DNA from: Novosphingobium panipatense | GTDB taxonomy: Bacteria; Pseudomonadota; Alphaproteobacteria; Sphingomonadales; Sphingomonadaceae | Direction of reading: 5' to 3' | Length of the DNA stretch: 45,644 nt | Assembly (NCBI RefSeq): GCF_002149965.1 | Contig: NZ_MSQB01000005.1 | Coordinates: 201,040-246,683, forward strand | Shown: positions 16,029 to 27,000 of the stretch, in pieces | Position numbering within the stretch: the stretch's first letter is position 1 | Layout: each line of letters opens with the position of its first letter | The notes under the pieces: generated by a model | Told to the model about the DNA's origin: nothing | Database searches by the model: none | Seen by the model: only the letters and a program-made list of their open reading frames with translations | Position numbers and translations under genes: made by a program

Positions 16029-16703
16029 ATGAAGAAATCACGCCTGATGACGTCCGCCCTGGCCGCGCTCTCGCTTGTCGCGGTATCGGCCTGCGTCACG
16101 GATCCGAACACGGGTGAGCGCAAGGTTTCCCGCACCGCCATCGGCGGCGCCGGCGGCGCGGGCCTCGGCTATCTCCTCGGCAGCGTGATCGGCGGCAAGA
16201 CCGCCCGTATCGTCGGCGCCGGTATCGGCGGCGTGGCCGGCGGCGTGGTCGGCTACCAGATGGACAAGCAGATCAAGGAACTGAAGGAAGACACCGCCGG
16301 TTCGGGCATCGACGTCAGCCAGGAAGGCGACGGCATCCTGCTCAACCTGCCGGACGTGACCTTCGCCGTCGATTCGACCGAGATCAGCCCCTCGTTCCAG
16401 GCCTCGCTCGACAGCGTCGCCCAGAGCATGGTCAAGTATCCCGACAGTCTGGTGGACGTCTATGGCCACACCGACTCGACCGGTTCGGATGCCTACAACC
16501 TCGATCTTTCCAAGCGCCGCGCCGATTCGGTCGCGCGCTACCTGATCTCGCGCGGGGTTTCCTCGGCGCGTATCCAGACGCAGGGCATGGGCAAGAACTA
16601 TCCGGTGGCGGACAACACCACCGCCGAAGGCCGCGCCAAGAACCGCCGCGTCGAAATCAAGATCACGCCGGTCACCCAGGACGAAGCCTCGGCCGCCCGC
16701 TGA
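16029..16703 (+). CDS. OmpA-family lipoprotein with glycine zipper (YiaD-like)
   Basis: Outer-membrane lipoprotein of 224 residues that anchors the envelope to peptidoglycan. The lipoprotein signal peptide ends LVAVSAC with lipidated cysteine C22. Residues about 38-75 are a glycine-zipper segment (GGAGGAGLGYLLG ... GAGIGGVAGG). Residues 105-215 are an OmpA C-terminal domain: FAVDSTEI, VYGHTDSTGSDAYN, LSKRRADSVARYL and the end NRRVEIKI. The D-S-T-G and RR residues that contact diaminopimelate are present. RBS AGGAGGGA stands 5-7 bases before the ATG, the strongest in this part of the window. It ends in a good terminator. Monocistronic. Confidence 0.93.
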   Translation: MKKSRLMTSALAALSLVAVSACVTDPNTGERKVSRTAIGGAGGAGLGYLLGSVIGGKTARIVGAGIGGVAGGVVGYQMDKQIKELKEDTAGSGIDVSQEGDGILLNLPDVTFAVDSTEISPSFQASLDSVAQSMVKYPDSLVDVYGHTDSTGSDAYNLDLSKRRADSVARYLISRGVSSARIQTQGMGKNYPVADNTTAEGRAKNRRVEIKITPVTQDEASAAR

Positions 16704-16740
16704 TCGTAATAAAGTGTTTCCGCTGGAAAGCGGGATCGGG

Positions 16741-16773
16741 AAAGGGGTCGGCCTGCGGGTTCGGCCCCTTTTT
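16741..16773 (+). terminator. Intrinsic terminator after the OmpA-like gene
   Basis: AAAGGGG (16741-16747) pairs with CCCCTTT (16765-16771), extended inward by T-G, C-G and G-C pairs, loop about 11 bases. It is followed by a run of T on the plus strand (TTTTT to 16773). Confidence 0.75.
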
Positions 16774-16812
16774 GCTTGGTACGGCTTTTGTTCGGTACGC
16801 CTTTTGCTCGAT

Positions 16813-16876
16813 ACGCCTTCGACATCCGTCGAAGGCGTGGGCCGGTGCCGCTCAAAACGGCCGGATGGCCGTTTTG
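16813..16876 (-). repeat. Composite palindromic repeat, copy 3 (inverted)
   Basis: Read on the minus strand it has the same order as copies 1 and 2. Hairpin 1 is CAAAACGGCC/GGCCGTTTTG (16853-16862 and 16867-16876, perfect 10-base stem, loop GGAT on the plus strand). Then comes linker GAGCGGCACCGGCCC (16839-16853). Hairpin 2 is ACGCCTTCGAC/GTCGAAGGCGT (16813-16823, 16828-16838, perfect 11-base stem). Stem sequences are unrelated to the other copies; only the linker and the A/T flanks of hairpin 1 are shared. A further hairpin CCGGGC-GAAA-GCCCGG follows at 16877-16892. Confidence 0.75.
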
Positions 16877-16902
16877 CCGGGCGAAAGCCCGGGATACGCA
16901 AA

Positions 16903-17697
16903 CTACGCCGAATAGCGCTCCGCCCGGTCGGCCAGGCGCGCCACCGCTGCATCGTGGATCGCGGGTGAACTCACCAGCACGCCGAAGGCGCGCGGGTCGT
17001 GCTTGTTGTAGTTGAGCGGCTTGCCGAAAGCGTCGGTAACCGCGGCCCCGGCCTCGCGGGCGATCAGGCCTGCGGCGGCGATGTCCCACTCGTAGCCCCA
17101 GCGCAAGGTTGCCAGCAGGTCCGCCTCGTCGGCCGCCACCATCGCCATGCGCAGGGCAATCGAGTTGGGCTGGTCCACCAGCGCAAGATCGGCATCTTCC
17201 GGCGCCAGCTTCTTCGCCGGAACCCGCGCGCCCGCCATTGTCTCGCGGTGGCTGGCCCGCAGCGGCTGGCCATTGCGCCAGCTTCCCTTGCCCGCCTCGC
17301 CGTACCAGAACTCGCCCCCGGCCTCCCGCGCCCGCGCCGGAGCGTGGAGGAGGCCGATCAGCGGGCGCCGCGTATTGACCAAGGCGACTGAAACCGCCCA
17401 GCCCGTGCGCCCGGCAATGAAATCGCGCGTCCCGTCGATCGGATCGACCAGCCATACCAGTTCGCGGCCCTGGCGCGCGGGCGAATCCACGGTTTCTTCC
17501 GAGAGCCAGCCTGCCGAGGGCAGCAGTCCGCCCAGTTCCTGCTTGAGGAACGAATCCACTGCGATGTCGGCGGCGCTCACCGGGCTGCCGGGGACCTTTT
17601 CCCAGTGCTCACAGGGGTTTCCGTCACCCGGCCAACCGGCCATGGCGATCCGTCCGGCTTCGCGGACGATATGTTCCAATCTGTCGCGATCGATCAT
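16903..17697 (-). CDS. cysQ: 3'(2'),5'-bisphosphate nucleotidase / inositol-monophosphatase family (CysQ-like)
   Basis: Mg2+-dependent phosphatase of the inositol monophosphatase superfamily, 264 residues. Metal and catalytic motifs are SEE at 66-68 ([10 protein letters not shown]), DPIDGTRDF at 85-93 and [15 protein letters not shown] at about 203-217. The [13 protein letters not shown] form and the length favour CysQ, which removes 3'-phosphoadenosine 5'-phosphate from sulfate assimilation, over a true inositol phosphatase. The start is taken at the ATG at 17697, since residues upstream of it do not resemble the family. No sulfate-assimilation gene is adjacent. It is divergent from sucC across 164 bases. 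CysQ versus histidinol-phosphatase-like activity cannot be settled here. Confidence 0.87.
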   Translation of the reverse strand: MIDRDRLEHIVREAGRIAMAGWPGDGNPCEHWEKVPGSPVSAADIAVDSFLKQELGGLLPSAGWLSEETVDSPARQGRELVWLVDPIDGTRDFIAGRTGWAVSVALVNTRRPLIGLLHAPARAREAGGEFWYGEAGKGSWRNGQPLRASHRETMAGARVPAKKLAPEDADLALVDQPNSIALRMAMVAADEADLLATLRWGYEWDIAAAGLIAREAGAAVTDAFGKPLNYNKHDPRAFGVLVSSPAIHDAAVARLADRAERYSA

Positions 17698-17861
17698 GCG
17701 CGAGTCGTTCTCATTATTCCGGCGATCCGTTGGACCGCGCGATCCCATTGCGCAGGGAACGGGACTTTTCAAGCGCGCAGGGATGTGCTTATGCGGCCGG
17801 GATCAAGTTCGGGGCTACTCACGCCTTTCCCACGGACCTCCAGCAGAAAGCGATTTCAGCG

Positions 17862-19064
<1,203 letters not shown>

Positions 19065-19108
19065 TAGGCGCCGTTCCTGGGATCACGCGATCCTCATCGG
19101 ATAATGCG

Positions 19109-19144
19109 ACGGCGGGGGTTTTCGAACCCCCGCCGTTTGCATTT
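19109..19144 (+). terminator. Intrinsic terminator of sucC
   Basis: ACGGCGGGGGTT (19109-19120) pairs perfectly with AACCCCCGCCGT (19125-19136) around a TTCG tetraloop and is followed by TTGCATTT. Strong stem, 45 bases after the sucC stop. Confidence 0.85.
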
Positions 19145-19285
19145 GAAGACCGGACGAAGTGCGTCTTTGCGACTTCATAGTAATTCTCGGCCTCCCGTTT
19201 CTGCCCGGACGATGCGCATTCCTGCGGATTTGCGATATGCATGCGGCGTGATCCCACTTAGGGCTCATCTCGCCGTCGGCAGGGC

Positions 19286-19301
19286 TTGACGTATACGTCA
19301 A
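19286..19301. promoter_or_regulatory. Perfect palindrome upstream of etfBA
   Basis: TTGACGTATACGTCAA is a perfect 16-base palindrome 81 bases before the etfB start. Its left half is a good -35 (TTGACG), and TTAGGC 17 bases on could be a weak -10. The sequence resembles the operators described for LiuR-type MerR regulators of branched-chain amino acid and acyl-CoA catabolism in proteobacteria, whose regulons include etfBA. That link is from memory of the motif and is not proven here. Confidence 0.55.
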
Positions 19302-19381
19302 TTGCCCATTAGGCAGGCCTTGAGTGGATTTAATCGAGCGGCTAAACACGCCGTGCCTGAAACCTGAGAGGACCCGATCAG

Positions 19382-20128
19382 ATGAAGATCCTCGTGCCCG
19401 TGAAGCGGGTGATCGACTACAACGTAAAGCCGCGCGTGAAGGCGGATGGTACGGGTGTTGACCTGGCCAACGTGAAGATGAGCATGAACCCGTTCGACGA
19501 GATCGCGGTGGAAGAAGCCATCCGCATTAAGGAAGCGGGCAAGGCTGAAGAGATCGTCGCCGTCTCGGTCGGCCCGGCCAAGGCGCAGGATACGCTGCGC
19601 ACCGCGCTCGCCATGGGCGCCGACCGCGCGATCCTGATCGAAACCGATGCCGAAGTGGAACCGCTGGCCGTCGCCAAGATCTTGAAGGCGATCGTCGCCG
19701 AAGAGAATCCCGGCCTCGTGATCCTCGGCAAGCAGGCGATCGACGACGATTCGAACCAGACCGGCCAGATGCTCGCTGCGCTGCTGGGCCGCCCGCAGGG
19801 CACCTTCGCCAGCAAGGTCGAGATCGACGGCGATCACGTTGCCGTGACCCGCGAAGTTGATGGCGGTCTGGAGACCGTGAAGCTGGCTCTGCCCGCGATC
19901 GTCACCACCGACTTGCGCCTCAACGAGCCGCGCTACGCTTCGCTGCCGAACATCATGAAGGCGAAGAAGAAGCCGCTCGATGTGAAGACCGCCGCCGACT
20001 ACGGCGTCGATATCGCCCCGCGCCTCAAGACCCTCAAGGTCTCGGAGCCGCCGGTCCGCTCGGCGGGTATCAAGGTCGCCGACGTCGATGGCCTCGTTGC
20101 CAAGCTCAAGGAACTGGGAGTCGCCTAA
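19382..20128 (+). CDS. etfB: Electron transfer flavoprotein subunit beta
   Basis: Beta subunit of the heterodimeric flavoprotein that carries electrons from acyl-CoA dehydrogenases to ETF-ubiquinone oxidoreductase. Length 248, usual for the family. [16 protein letters not shown] at the start, [11 protein letters not shown] near residues 37-47, the [10 protein letters not shown] block and the signature [16 protein letters not shown] (about 175-190) are characteristic, as is the AMP-site region around residues 117-131. The TAA overlaps the etfA ATG by one base (TAATG). A strong RBS (GAGAGGA) is present. The upstream palindrome suggests induction with acyl-CoA catabolism. Confidence 0.95.
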   Translation: MKILVPVKRVIDYNVKPRVKADGTGVDLANVKMSMNPFDEIAVEEAIRIKEAGKAEEIVAVSVGPAKAQDTLRTALAMGADRAILIETDAEVEPLAVAKILKAIVAEENPGLVILGKQAIDDDSNQTGQMLAALLGRPQGTFASKVEIDGDHVAVTREVDGGLETVKLALPAIVTTDLRLNEPRYASLPNIMKAKKKPLDVKTAADYGVDIAPRLKTLKVSEPPVRSAGIKVADVDGLVAKLKELGVA

Positions 20129-21057
20129 TGAAGACGCTCGTTTGGGTCGAACACGACAACGCGTCGGTCAAGGACGCGACGCTCCACACCGTTACCGCTG
20201 CCGCCAAGCTGGGTGAAGTCCACCTCTTGGTCGCAGGTGCGGGTTGCCGCGCTGCTGCCGAGGCCGCCGCGAAGATCGCCGGTGTCGCCAAGGTCCATGT
20301 GGCCGACAATGCCGCCTACGAACATGCGCTGGCCGAGAACGTCGCGCCGCTGATCGTGGACCTCATGGGCCACCACGACGCGTTCCTGGCGCCCGCCACC
20401 ACCACCGGCAAGAACCTCGCGCCGCGCGTGGCCGCGCTGCTCGACGTCGCGCAGCTGTCGGATATCCTCTCGGTCGAGGGCGAGAAGACCTTCACCCGTC
20501 CGATCTATGCAGGCAACGCCATCGCCACCGTCGAATCGAGCGATGCCAAGCTGGTCATCACCGTGCGCGGCACCGCCTTCGAAAAGGCCGCTGCCGAGGG
20601 CGCTTCGGCTGCCATCGAAGACGTCACCGGAGCCGGTGACGCGGGCCTGTCCAGCTTCGTGGGCGCAGAACTCGCCAAGTCGGAGCGCCCGGAGCTGACC
20701 AGTGCCAAGGTGATCGTCTCGGGCGGCCGCGCGCTGAAGGATTCGGAAACTTTCGAGCAGGTGATCCTGCCGCTGGCCGACAAGCTCGGCGCTGCCGTCG
20801 GCGCCTCGCGCGCGGCGGTGGACGCAGGCTATGTGCCCAACGACTACCAGGTCGGTCAGACCGGCAAGATCGTGGCGCCGGAAGTCTACATCGCAGTCGG
20901 CATCTCGGGCGCGATCCAGCACCTTGCGGGTATGAAGGACTCCAAGACCATCATCGCCATCAACAAGGACGAGGACGCCCCGATCTTCCAGGTGGCGGAC
21001 GTCGGCCTGGTCGCGGATCTGTTCACCGCCGTGCCGGAGCTTACCGGCAAGCTCTGA
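20128..21057 (+). CDS. etfA: Electron transfer flavoprotein subunit alpha
   Basis: FAD-binding alpha subunit of ETF, 309 residues. N-terminal domain about 1-185. The C-terminal FAD domain carries [20 protein letters not shown], the [24 protein letters not shown] block (about 248-270) and [20 protein letters not shown], all standard. One-base overlap with etfB gives coupled translation of the two subunits. The gene ends 28 bases before a good terminator, closing the two-gene operon. Confidence 0.95.
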   Translation: MKTLVWVEHDNASVKDATLHTVTAAAKLGEVHLLVAGAGCRAAAEAAAKIAGVAKVHVADNAAYEHALAENVAPLIVDLMGHHDAFLAPATTTGKNLAPRVAALLDVAQLSDILSVEGEKTFTRPIYAGNAIATVESSDAKLVITVRGTAFEKAAAEGASAAIEDVTGAGDAGLSSFVGAELAKSERPELTSAKVIVSGGRALKDSETFEQVILPLADKLGAAVGASRAAVDAGYVPNDYQVGQTGKIVAPEVYIAVGISGAIQHLAGMKDSKTIIAINKDEDAPIFQVADVGLVADLFTAVPELTGKL

Positions 21058-21084
21058 GCGGTGTTAAAACCGTGAAATGATGCG

Positions 21085-21119
21085 AACCCCGGTCAGAAAT
21101 GGCCGGGGTTTTGCATTTT
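21085..21119 (+). terminator. Intrinsic terminator of etfBA
   Basis: AACCCCGGTC (21085-21094) pairs with GGCCGGGGTT (21101-21110, one T-G wobble) around loop AGAAAT, followed by TTGCATTTT. Confidence 0.85.
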
Positions 21120-21260
21120 GGTCGCGGCCCTTACTTGCCAGCTCAGGAAGAACGACTAGTCGATGTCAAGGCTCGGCGTGCCTCGGCGGCATGAGATTTC
21201 CGTCCTGCCGGGCATCGACAAACCTCACCGAGCTTTCGGATTGTAGAAGCGAGTTACGCA

Positions 21261-22142
21261 ATGCCTCCAGCTGGTTATATTTCTGTCTTGTACATGGTCG
21301 GGATGGCTCTTGCTCCGGTGTCCGGGGTAGCAATGACGAAGGACGTCTCACTGGAGGGCTCGTCGAACTGGCTGGTTAATTGGGCCGAACACAGCTGCGT
21401 CTTGGCACGCAAATTTGGAACAGCCGATGCGCCGATGTGGCTGAGCATGCGAACTTACAGCCCCAGCTATCATTTCGAGATAACGATAGCCGGCAAAGCC
21501 GTTTCGCAACTGCAGCCGCCCAAGAGTTTCACTATCGCCTATGGGGCGGGCTCCCCGATCGAGGTTCGCCGTTACCAGGTTGGCCGCATAGCCGAATATG
21601 GGCCGGCGCTAATCTTTTCCGGAGAAATGGCCGCGAGCGACTCAGACGATAGTGATGAAGATGGTCACGACGCCCGCTTGTATCCCGATGCCCCTTTTGA
21701 GGCACAGCTCGACCGTATCGAACTGATGACCCCCTATCGCAAGCTGGTTTTTAATACGGGACCGATGAAGAGAGCGCTGGATAGCCTTCGTCAGTGCACG
21801 GATAATCTGGTCAAGGGATGGGGATTGGATCCAGCCGTTCAGAGCAGTTTGAGTTCGCGCGTAAAGGCTGAAAATATCCGGACTTGGGCACAAAAGATCC
21901 AAGCGTCGTACCCTTTGGAGCTACTCTCTCAGAATAAGGAGGCTCGGGTCAATGTCCTAGTGATCGTCGATGAACACGGCATGCCGAAGAACTGCGATAC
22001 CTGGCAGGCGTTCGATAACACGGACTTCAAGGTGCGAGCTTGCGGTATCATACTCAGGGATGCGCGCTTTACGCCTGCAAAAGACAAAGATGGCCGTGTC
22101 ACCGCTTCCTATTACACCACCGTGATAGTCTACAGATCCTGA
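21261..22142 (+). CDS. Secreted hypothetical protein with TonB-C-like C terminus
   Basis: Orphan gene of 293 residues, probably exported: residues 1-25 are hydrophobic and end GVAMT (ATGs at 21294 and 21303 are other possible starts). The middle part is not recognised and includes an acidic Asp/Glu stretch near 128-136. From about 212 to the end (YPLELLSQNKEARVNVLVIVD ... LRDARFTPAKDKDG) the pattern resembles a TonB C-terminal domain, but the transmembrane anchor and Pro-rich spacer of a real TonB are absent. GC is visibly lower (mid-50s by sampled lines) and rare codons are frequent, unlike both neighbours. This suggests recent acquisition. Convergent with the GNAT gene, 18 bases apart. Confidence 0.75.
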   Translation: MPPAGYISVLYMVGMALAPVSGVAMTKDVSLEGSSNWLVNWAEHSCVLARKFGTADAPMWLSMRTYSPSYHFEITIAGKAVSQLQPPKSFTIAYGAGSPIEVRRYQVGRIAEYGPALIFSGEMAASDSDDSDEDGHDARLYPDAPFEAQLDRIELMTPYRKLVFNTGPMKRALDSLRQCTDNLVKGWGLDPAVQSSLSSRVKAENIRTWAQKIQASYPLELLSQNKEARVNVLVIVDEHGMPKNCDTWQAFDNTDFKVRACGIILRDARFTPAKDKDGRVTASYYTTVIVYRS

Positions 22143-22160
22143 CTGTCTGGCCGAAGCATG

Positions 22161-22712
22161 TTAATTCGTGTGACGCTCGAACAGGTTGACGATCAGGGGC
22201 TTGCCGTCTTCGCCGATATCGTGGCTGCCGCAGGGGGTGAAGCCCAGTGCGGCGGCGACGCGTTCGGAGCCAAGGTTGCCTTCCTCGATCATGCAGGCGA
22301 TCCGGCGCGGGCCGTGGACGCGATCGAACCATTCCAGCGCGGCCAGCATGACTTCCCTGGCAAGGCCGATGCCCCAATGGTCCTTGCGGACGATCCAGCC
22401 CGCTTCCGGCACGTCGTCCATGCCGTGGCCAAAGCCGCGCCAGGAGTGGAACACCCCGCAATTGGCGACGATCTCGCGCTCGCCCCGCAGGCGCACGGGG
22501 AACGTGCCGTAGCCGTAAAGCGCCCAGGAGCCGCCGTTACGCTGGAGGCGTTCGAACACGCCTTTCGGCTCGGCCTGGACAAGGCCGAGGAAACGGCGCG
22601 TCTCTTCATCGGCAATGAGGCGGATCATGTCGTCCAGATCGCCGGCTTGCGGCTTCCAGAGTTCGAAGCGCTCGGTAACGAGAACCGGGCCGTCCAGCGT
22701 CGCCACGCTCAC
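22161..22712 (-). CDS. GNAT-family N-acetyltransferase
   Basis: Acetyl-CoA-dependent acyltransferase of the GNAT fold, 183 residues. It resembles the RimJ/RimL-type group: LVTERFELWKP at the start, WIVRKDHWGIGLAREVM (the acetyl-CoA loop region, about 117-133), and ACMIEEGNLGSERVAAALGF (about 147-166) with the N-x-x-S-x-x-V-x-x-x-x-G-F pattern. The start is read as GTG at 22712 overlapping the DUF445 stop (GTGA), so translation is probably coupled; the frame is open far upstream but only out of frame in DUF445. The acceptor could be a protein N terminus or a small amine; unknown. Confidence 0.85.
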   Translation of the reverse strand: MSVATLDGPVLVTERFELWKPQAGDLDDMIRLIADEETRRFLGLVQAEPKGVFERLQRNGGSWALYGYGTFPVRLRGEREIVANCGVFHSWRGFGHGMDDVPEAGWIVRKDHWGIGLAREVMLAALEWFDRVHGPRRIACMIEEGNLGSERVAAALGFTPCGSHDIGEDGKPLIVNLFERHTN

Positions 22713-24013
22713 AGCAGCCCGTCCACGACGTGGATGCAGACACCGAACAGGCCGCCGACCAGCGTGCCGTTGATGCGGATGAACTGAAGGTCGCGGCCGA
22801 CTGCGCCCTCGATGCGATCCGTCACGGTGCGCGCGTCCCAGCGCTTCACGGTTTCCGACACCAGCCTCACGATTTCCCCCCCATAGCGCGACACCACGCC
22901 GACCAGCGTGCGCCGGGCGAAGCGATTGACCATGTACTGTAGGCGGGGGTCTTCGCCGAGCGCCAGCCCCAATTGTGCCAGGCTTTCGCCCAGCGCGCCG
23001 GAGAGGGCCTTGTCGGGATTGCGCACGGCCTTGAGCAGGGCACTGCGCGTGCGTTCCCAGGTGCTGTCGATCCAGGCGCCGACGGCCGGGTTTTCGAGCA
23101 GTTCGTTCTTGATCCGCTCTACCTTGGCCTGGGTTTCCGGGCGGTGGCGCAAGTCGTCGGCAAGGCGGGTGAGCGCCTCGTCGATGCGCGCGCGCAAGGG
23201 GTGGTCGGGCTGCACGATCACTTCGGCAAGCAGGCGATAGGCCCCGTCGAGCACGCCGTTGGCAAGCCTTTCGTCCAGCCCGGTCCAGCGCATGATCGAG
23301 TTGGCGCGCTGGTGGATCATCTCGCGGATCATCGGCTCGTTGGCCTCGATCGCTTCGCCGATCTTGCGCATCAGGCTTTCGAGAAGCGGCAGGTGGCGGC
23401 GGTCGGCAATGGCGTTGGAGAGCATCTGGCCCATCAGGGGCGCGGCCTCCACTTTCTCGATCTGGCGCCGCAGGCCGGTCTTGACCATGCCGCCCATCTG
23501 TTCGGGATCGAGCGATTCCAGCACGTCGCCCAGCAGGTTCGCCGCACCCGAACGGATGCGGGACTGCTCTTCGCGCGCCGGGTTGGCCAGGAAGGCGCCC
23601 GCCGCGGCGGCAAGGTTGAAGCCTCGCAGCCGCCGGGCGACGACCTGGGGCGTCAGGAAATTGTCGCGCAGGAAGGTCGCCATCGAATCGGCGATGCGAT
23701 CCTTGTTGTCCGGGATGATCGCGGTGTGCGGGATCGGCAGCCCGAGCGGGTGGCGGAAGAGGGCGGTCACCGCGAACCAGTCCGCCAGCCCGCCGACCAT
23801 CGCGGCCTCGGTAAAGGCGATGGCATAGCCCAGCGGCCCGCTCCATTCGGGATGGAGCACTGCCAGCCTGCGGAGAACCACGAAGGCCGCCGCCATGAAC
23901 AGCAGCAGCCCCGTTGCGAAGATCCGCATGCGTCTGGCCCGATCGGTCACGACCGGGCCAGACCGTAAAAAGTCTTGCCGTGCCACGGGGATGCTACGCT
24001 TGAAGCCCGGCAA
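22709..24013 (-). CDS. DUF445 family membrane-anchored protein
   Basis: Conserved protein of 434 residues, function unknown. An N-terminal hydrophobic helix (FATGLLLFMAAAFVVL, about 31-46) is followed by the family block AFTEAAMVGGLADWFAVTALFRHPLGLPIPHTAIIP (about 66-100; shown here in parts A-F-T-E-A to T-A-I-I-P). A long alpha-helical region continues to a C-terminal hydrophobic segment (TLVGGLFGVCIHVVDGLL). A probable internal start after 27 residues (MRIFATGL) would skip the basic leader. It precedes GNAT with a GTGA overlap and lies 27 bases from the RND gene start region. Family is certain; role unknown, possibly envelope-associated. Confidence 0.86.
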   Translation of the reverse strand: MPGFKRSIPVARQDFLRSGPVVTDRARRMRIFATGLLLFMAAAFVVLRRLAVLHPEWSGPLGYAIAFTEAAMVGGLADWFAVTALFRHPLGLPIPHTAIIPDNKDRIADSMATFLRDNFLTPQVVARRLRGFNLAAAAGAFLANPAREEQSRIRSGAANLLGDVLESLDPEQMGGMVKTGLRRQIEKVEAAPLMGQMLSNAIADRRHLPLLESLMRKIGEAIEANEPMIREMIHQRANSIMRWTGLDERLANGVLDGAYRLLAEVIVQPDHPLRARIDEALTRLADDLRHRPETQAKVERIKNELLENPAVGAWIDSTWERTRSALLKAVRNPDKALSGALGESLAQLGLALGEDPRLQYMVNRFARRTLVGVVSRYGGEIVRLVSETVKRWDARTVTDRIEGAVGRDLQFIRINGTLVGGLFGVCIHVVDGLL

Positions 24014-24040
24014 TGTTCCTCCCCGCGGTAAACGGCGGCA

Positions 24041-27000
24041 TCATTCGGCAGCGATCGGCTGCGGCACGGCCACGGGCTCGGTAACAGAGTCGCCGTGCGC
24101 GTGGTGCGGCTCGAACGTGAGCAGTTTGCGCCGCAGCCAGGGGCCGAGCCGCTTTTCGAACCCATCCGCAAGGCTGAAGGCGGCAGGCACGATGACCAGC
24201 GTCAGCATCGTCGACAGCAGCAGGCCGCCGATCACGGTAATGCCCATCGGCGCGCGCCAGGCGGCGTCGCCCGAGAGCGAGATCGCGGTGGGCACCATGC
24301 CTGCCGTCATTGCGACGGTGGTCATGATGATCGGCTGGGCGCGCTTGTGCCCGGCGTCCATGATGGCGGTGAGCTTGTCGACGCCCTTTTCCATCTCCTC
24401 GATCGCGAAGTCGATCAGCAGGATGGAGTTCTTGGCGACGATGCCCAGCAGCATCAGGATGCCGATGTAGACCGGCATCGAGATCGGCTGGCCGACGATC
24501 ACCAGCGCCAGCAGTCCGCCCAGCGGTGCCAGCAGCAGCGAGGCCATGTTGACCAGCGGCGAGACGAAGCGGCGATAGAGCAGCACCAGCACCGCGAAGA
24601 CCAGGAAGATGCCGCTGATCACCGCGATGACGAAGCTGTTCACCATCTCGGCCTGCCACTTGTCCTCGCCCACCGGGGCGTTCGACACGCCGGTCGGCAG
24701 GTTCGTCATGATCGGCAGCTTCTGGATCTGCTCCATGATCGGCCCCTTGACCTGTCCCTCGCCAAGGTCGGCACCGACGAAGATGCGGCGCGACTGGTTG
24801 TAGCGCTGGATCTGGGTCGGCCCCGCGCCGAAGCGGATCTCGGCCACGCGCTTGAGCGGGACGGAGCCGCCGCTGGCGGTGGTGACGGGCAGGTTCTCGA
24901 TGGTCGAGAAGTCCCGGCGCGAGGCGCGGGCAAGGATGACGCGGATCGGCACCTGGCGGTCGCTCAGCGAGAACTTCGCGGCGTTCTGGTCTATCTCGCC
25001 CAGGGTGGCGATGCGGATCGTCTGACTGAGCGCGGCGGTGGTGACGCCGAGCTGGGCGGCGAGATCGAGACGCGGCACGATGACCAGTTCGGGCCGCTGG
25101 AGATCGGCGGCGATGCGCGGCGCGATGACGCCGGGGATCGTGCGCATCTGGTCGGCCAGGGTCTGCGCGGTCTTGTAGAGCAGCTTGGAATCGCTGCCCG
25201 AAAGCATGACCGAGATATCGCGGCCGCTGCCGAAACCGCCCGACTGGGTGGCGAAAGTCACGCGGGCATCGGGAATGTCCTGAAGCTGCGGGGCCATCCG
25301 GCGTTCGAATTCGATGCTGGTCGCCTTGCGCTGGTCGGCGGGCTTGAGCGCGATATAGAGCGATCCCTTGCCCTCGCGCGAGGCGGCCAGGATGTGCTGC
25401 ACTTCGGGCTGGGCTTCCAGCAGGCGCGTCACCTTGCCGGCCACGGCGGCGGTCTGTTCGATCGTGGTGCCGGGCACCATTTCGAGATTGACCGTGCTGG
25501 TATCGTTGTTGGTGTTCGGCTGGAACTGCGAAGGCAGGCCCGCGAGCAGGGCGAACGTGAGCACCAGCGCATAGATGCCGGAGCAGAAGGCGTAGAAGCG
25601 GTGGTCGCGCATGCGGGCCGCCACGCGGTCCGAGAAGTAGCGATACCAGTCGCCGAAGCGGCCCAGGGCGCCGAGCACGGTCTTGAGGATGGCGCCCAGC
25701 AGGAAGATCACGGCCGGGATCGCGAGCGGCGCCACGACGGCGGCCAGCACCAGGGCGGCCCTATCGAGCCCGATCTGGGTGAGCACGGCCTTGACGCCCG
25801 TAAACAGCAGCGCTGCGGCTCCGAAGCTGACGCCCAGGATGACGAGCACGGCGATCGTCGCGACGAGGTAGTACCACCAGCGCGACGGGGCTTTCACGAG
25901 CCGCGCCTTCAGGCGGTGCGCTTCCCTGGAATCGAGGGTCCAGGCCAGGATCCTGAGGTAGAAGTCCATGGCCTTGCCGCCGCCATGTTCGGCATGGCCG
26001 TGGGCTTTCAGGAAATAGGCCGCGACCATCGGCGTGATCAGGCGCGCCACGGCAAGGCTCATCAGCACGGCGGCCACGACCGTCAGGCCGAAAGCCTTGA
26101 AGAACTGGCCCGGAATGCCCGGCATCAGGCCGACCGGCAGGAACACCGCGACGATCGAGAACGTGGTGGCGACGACCGCGAGGCCGATTTCGTCGGCCGC
26201 GTCGATCGAGGCCTGATAGGCCGATTTGCCCATGCGCATGTGGCGCACGATGTTCTCGATCTCGACGATGGCGTCATCGACCAGCACGCCCGCCACCAGG
26301 CTGAGCGCCAGCAGCGAGAGGAAGTTCAGCGTGAAGCCCAGCAGGTCCATGAACCAGAAGGTCGGGATCGCCGAAAGCGGGATGGCGATGGCGGAGATCA
26401 TCGTCGCGCGCCAGTCGCGCAGGAACAGGTAGACGATGACGATCGCCAGCACCGCGCCTTCCACCAGCGCTTCCATCGAGCTGGTGTACTGGCCCTTGGT
26501 ATAGTCCACGTCCGAGAACAGGCGCGTGATGTGGATGTTCGGGTTTTCCTTGCGGATCTTCTCCAGCGCCTTTTCGGCGCCGTCGTAGACGGCCACGTCG
26601 GAAGCGCCGAGCGCGCGGGTGAAGCCGAAAGTCACGACCTCGCGGCCGCGCAGCTTGGCGATGCGGGTCTGTTCGGAATAGCCGTCGTAGACTTTGGCGA
26701 TGTCGGAAAGCTTGACCTGCCGCCCGCCGCCCACGTTGATGCGCGTCTGCGAGAGCTGGTAGGCGTCCTGGGCATTGCCGAGCACGCGCACCGACTGGCG
26801 CGATCCGGCGATTTCCGCCTGTCCGCCCGCCGCGTCGGTATTCACCTGGCGCAGCACGGCGTTGATGTCGTTGGCGGTAAGGCCCAGCGCGATCAGCCGC
26901 TCGGGATCGACCACGACGCGAATCTCGCGGTCGACGCCGCCGTTGCGTTCCACCGAGGACAGGCCCTCGATCGAGAGCAGGGTCTTGGAGATCGTATCGT

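Larger units (their letters stand above)
19065..19381. other. 317-base gap between sucC and etfB
   Basis: The gap contains the sucC terminator (19109-19136), about 150 bases with no gene or clear motif, then the etfB control region. That region has a perfect 16-base palindrome (19286-19301), a TTGACG that could serve as -35 inside it, and a GAGAGGA ribosome site about 9 bases before the etfB ATG. Confidence 0.6.

Noticed and set aside
15794..16117. Possible 107-residue protein before the OmpA-like gene
   Set aside because: It overlaps the true gene's start out of frame, has no RBS, and its only pattern comes from the 12-base tandem repeat.
19360..19381. CTGAGAGGACCCGATCAG before etfB as a TPP riboswitch fragment
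   Set aside because: Only the CTGAGA word fits; the rest of the thiamine-binding core is absent, and the stretch is explained by the ribosome binding site.
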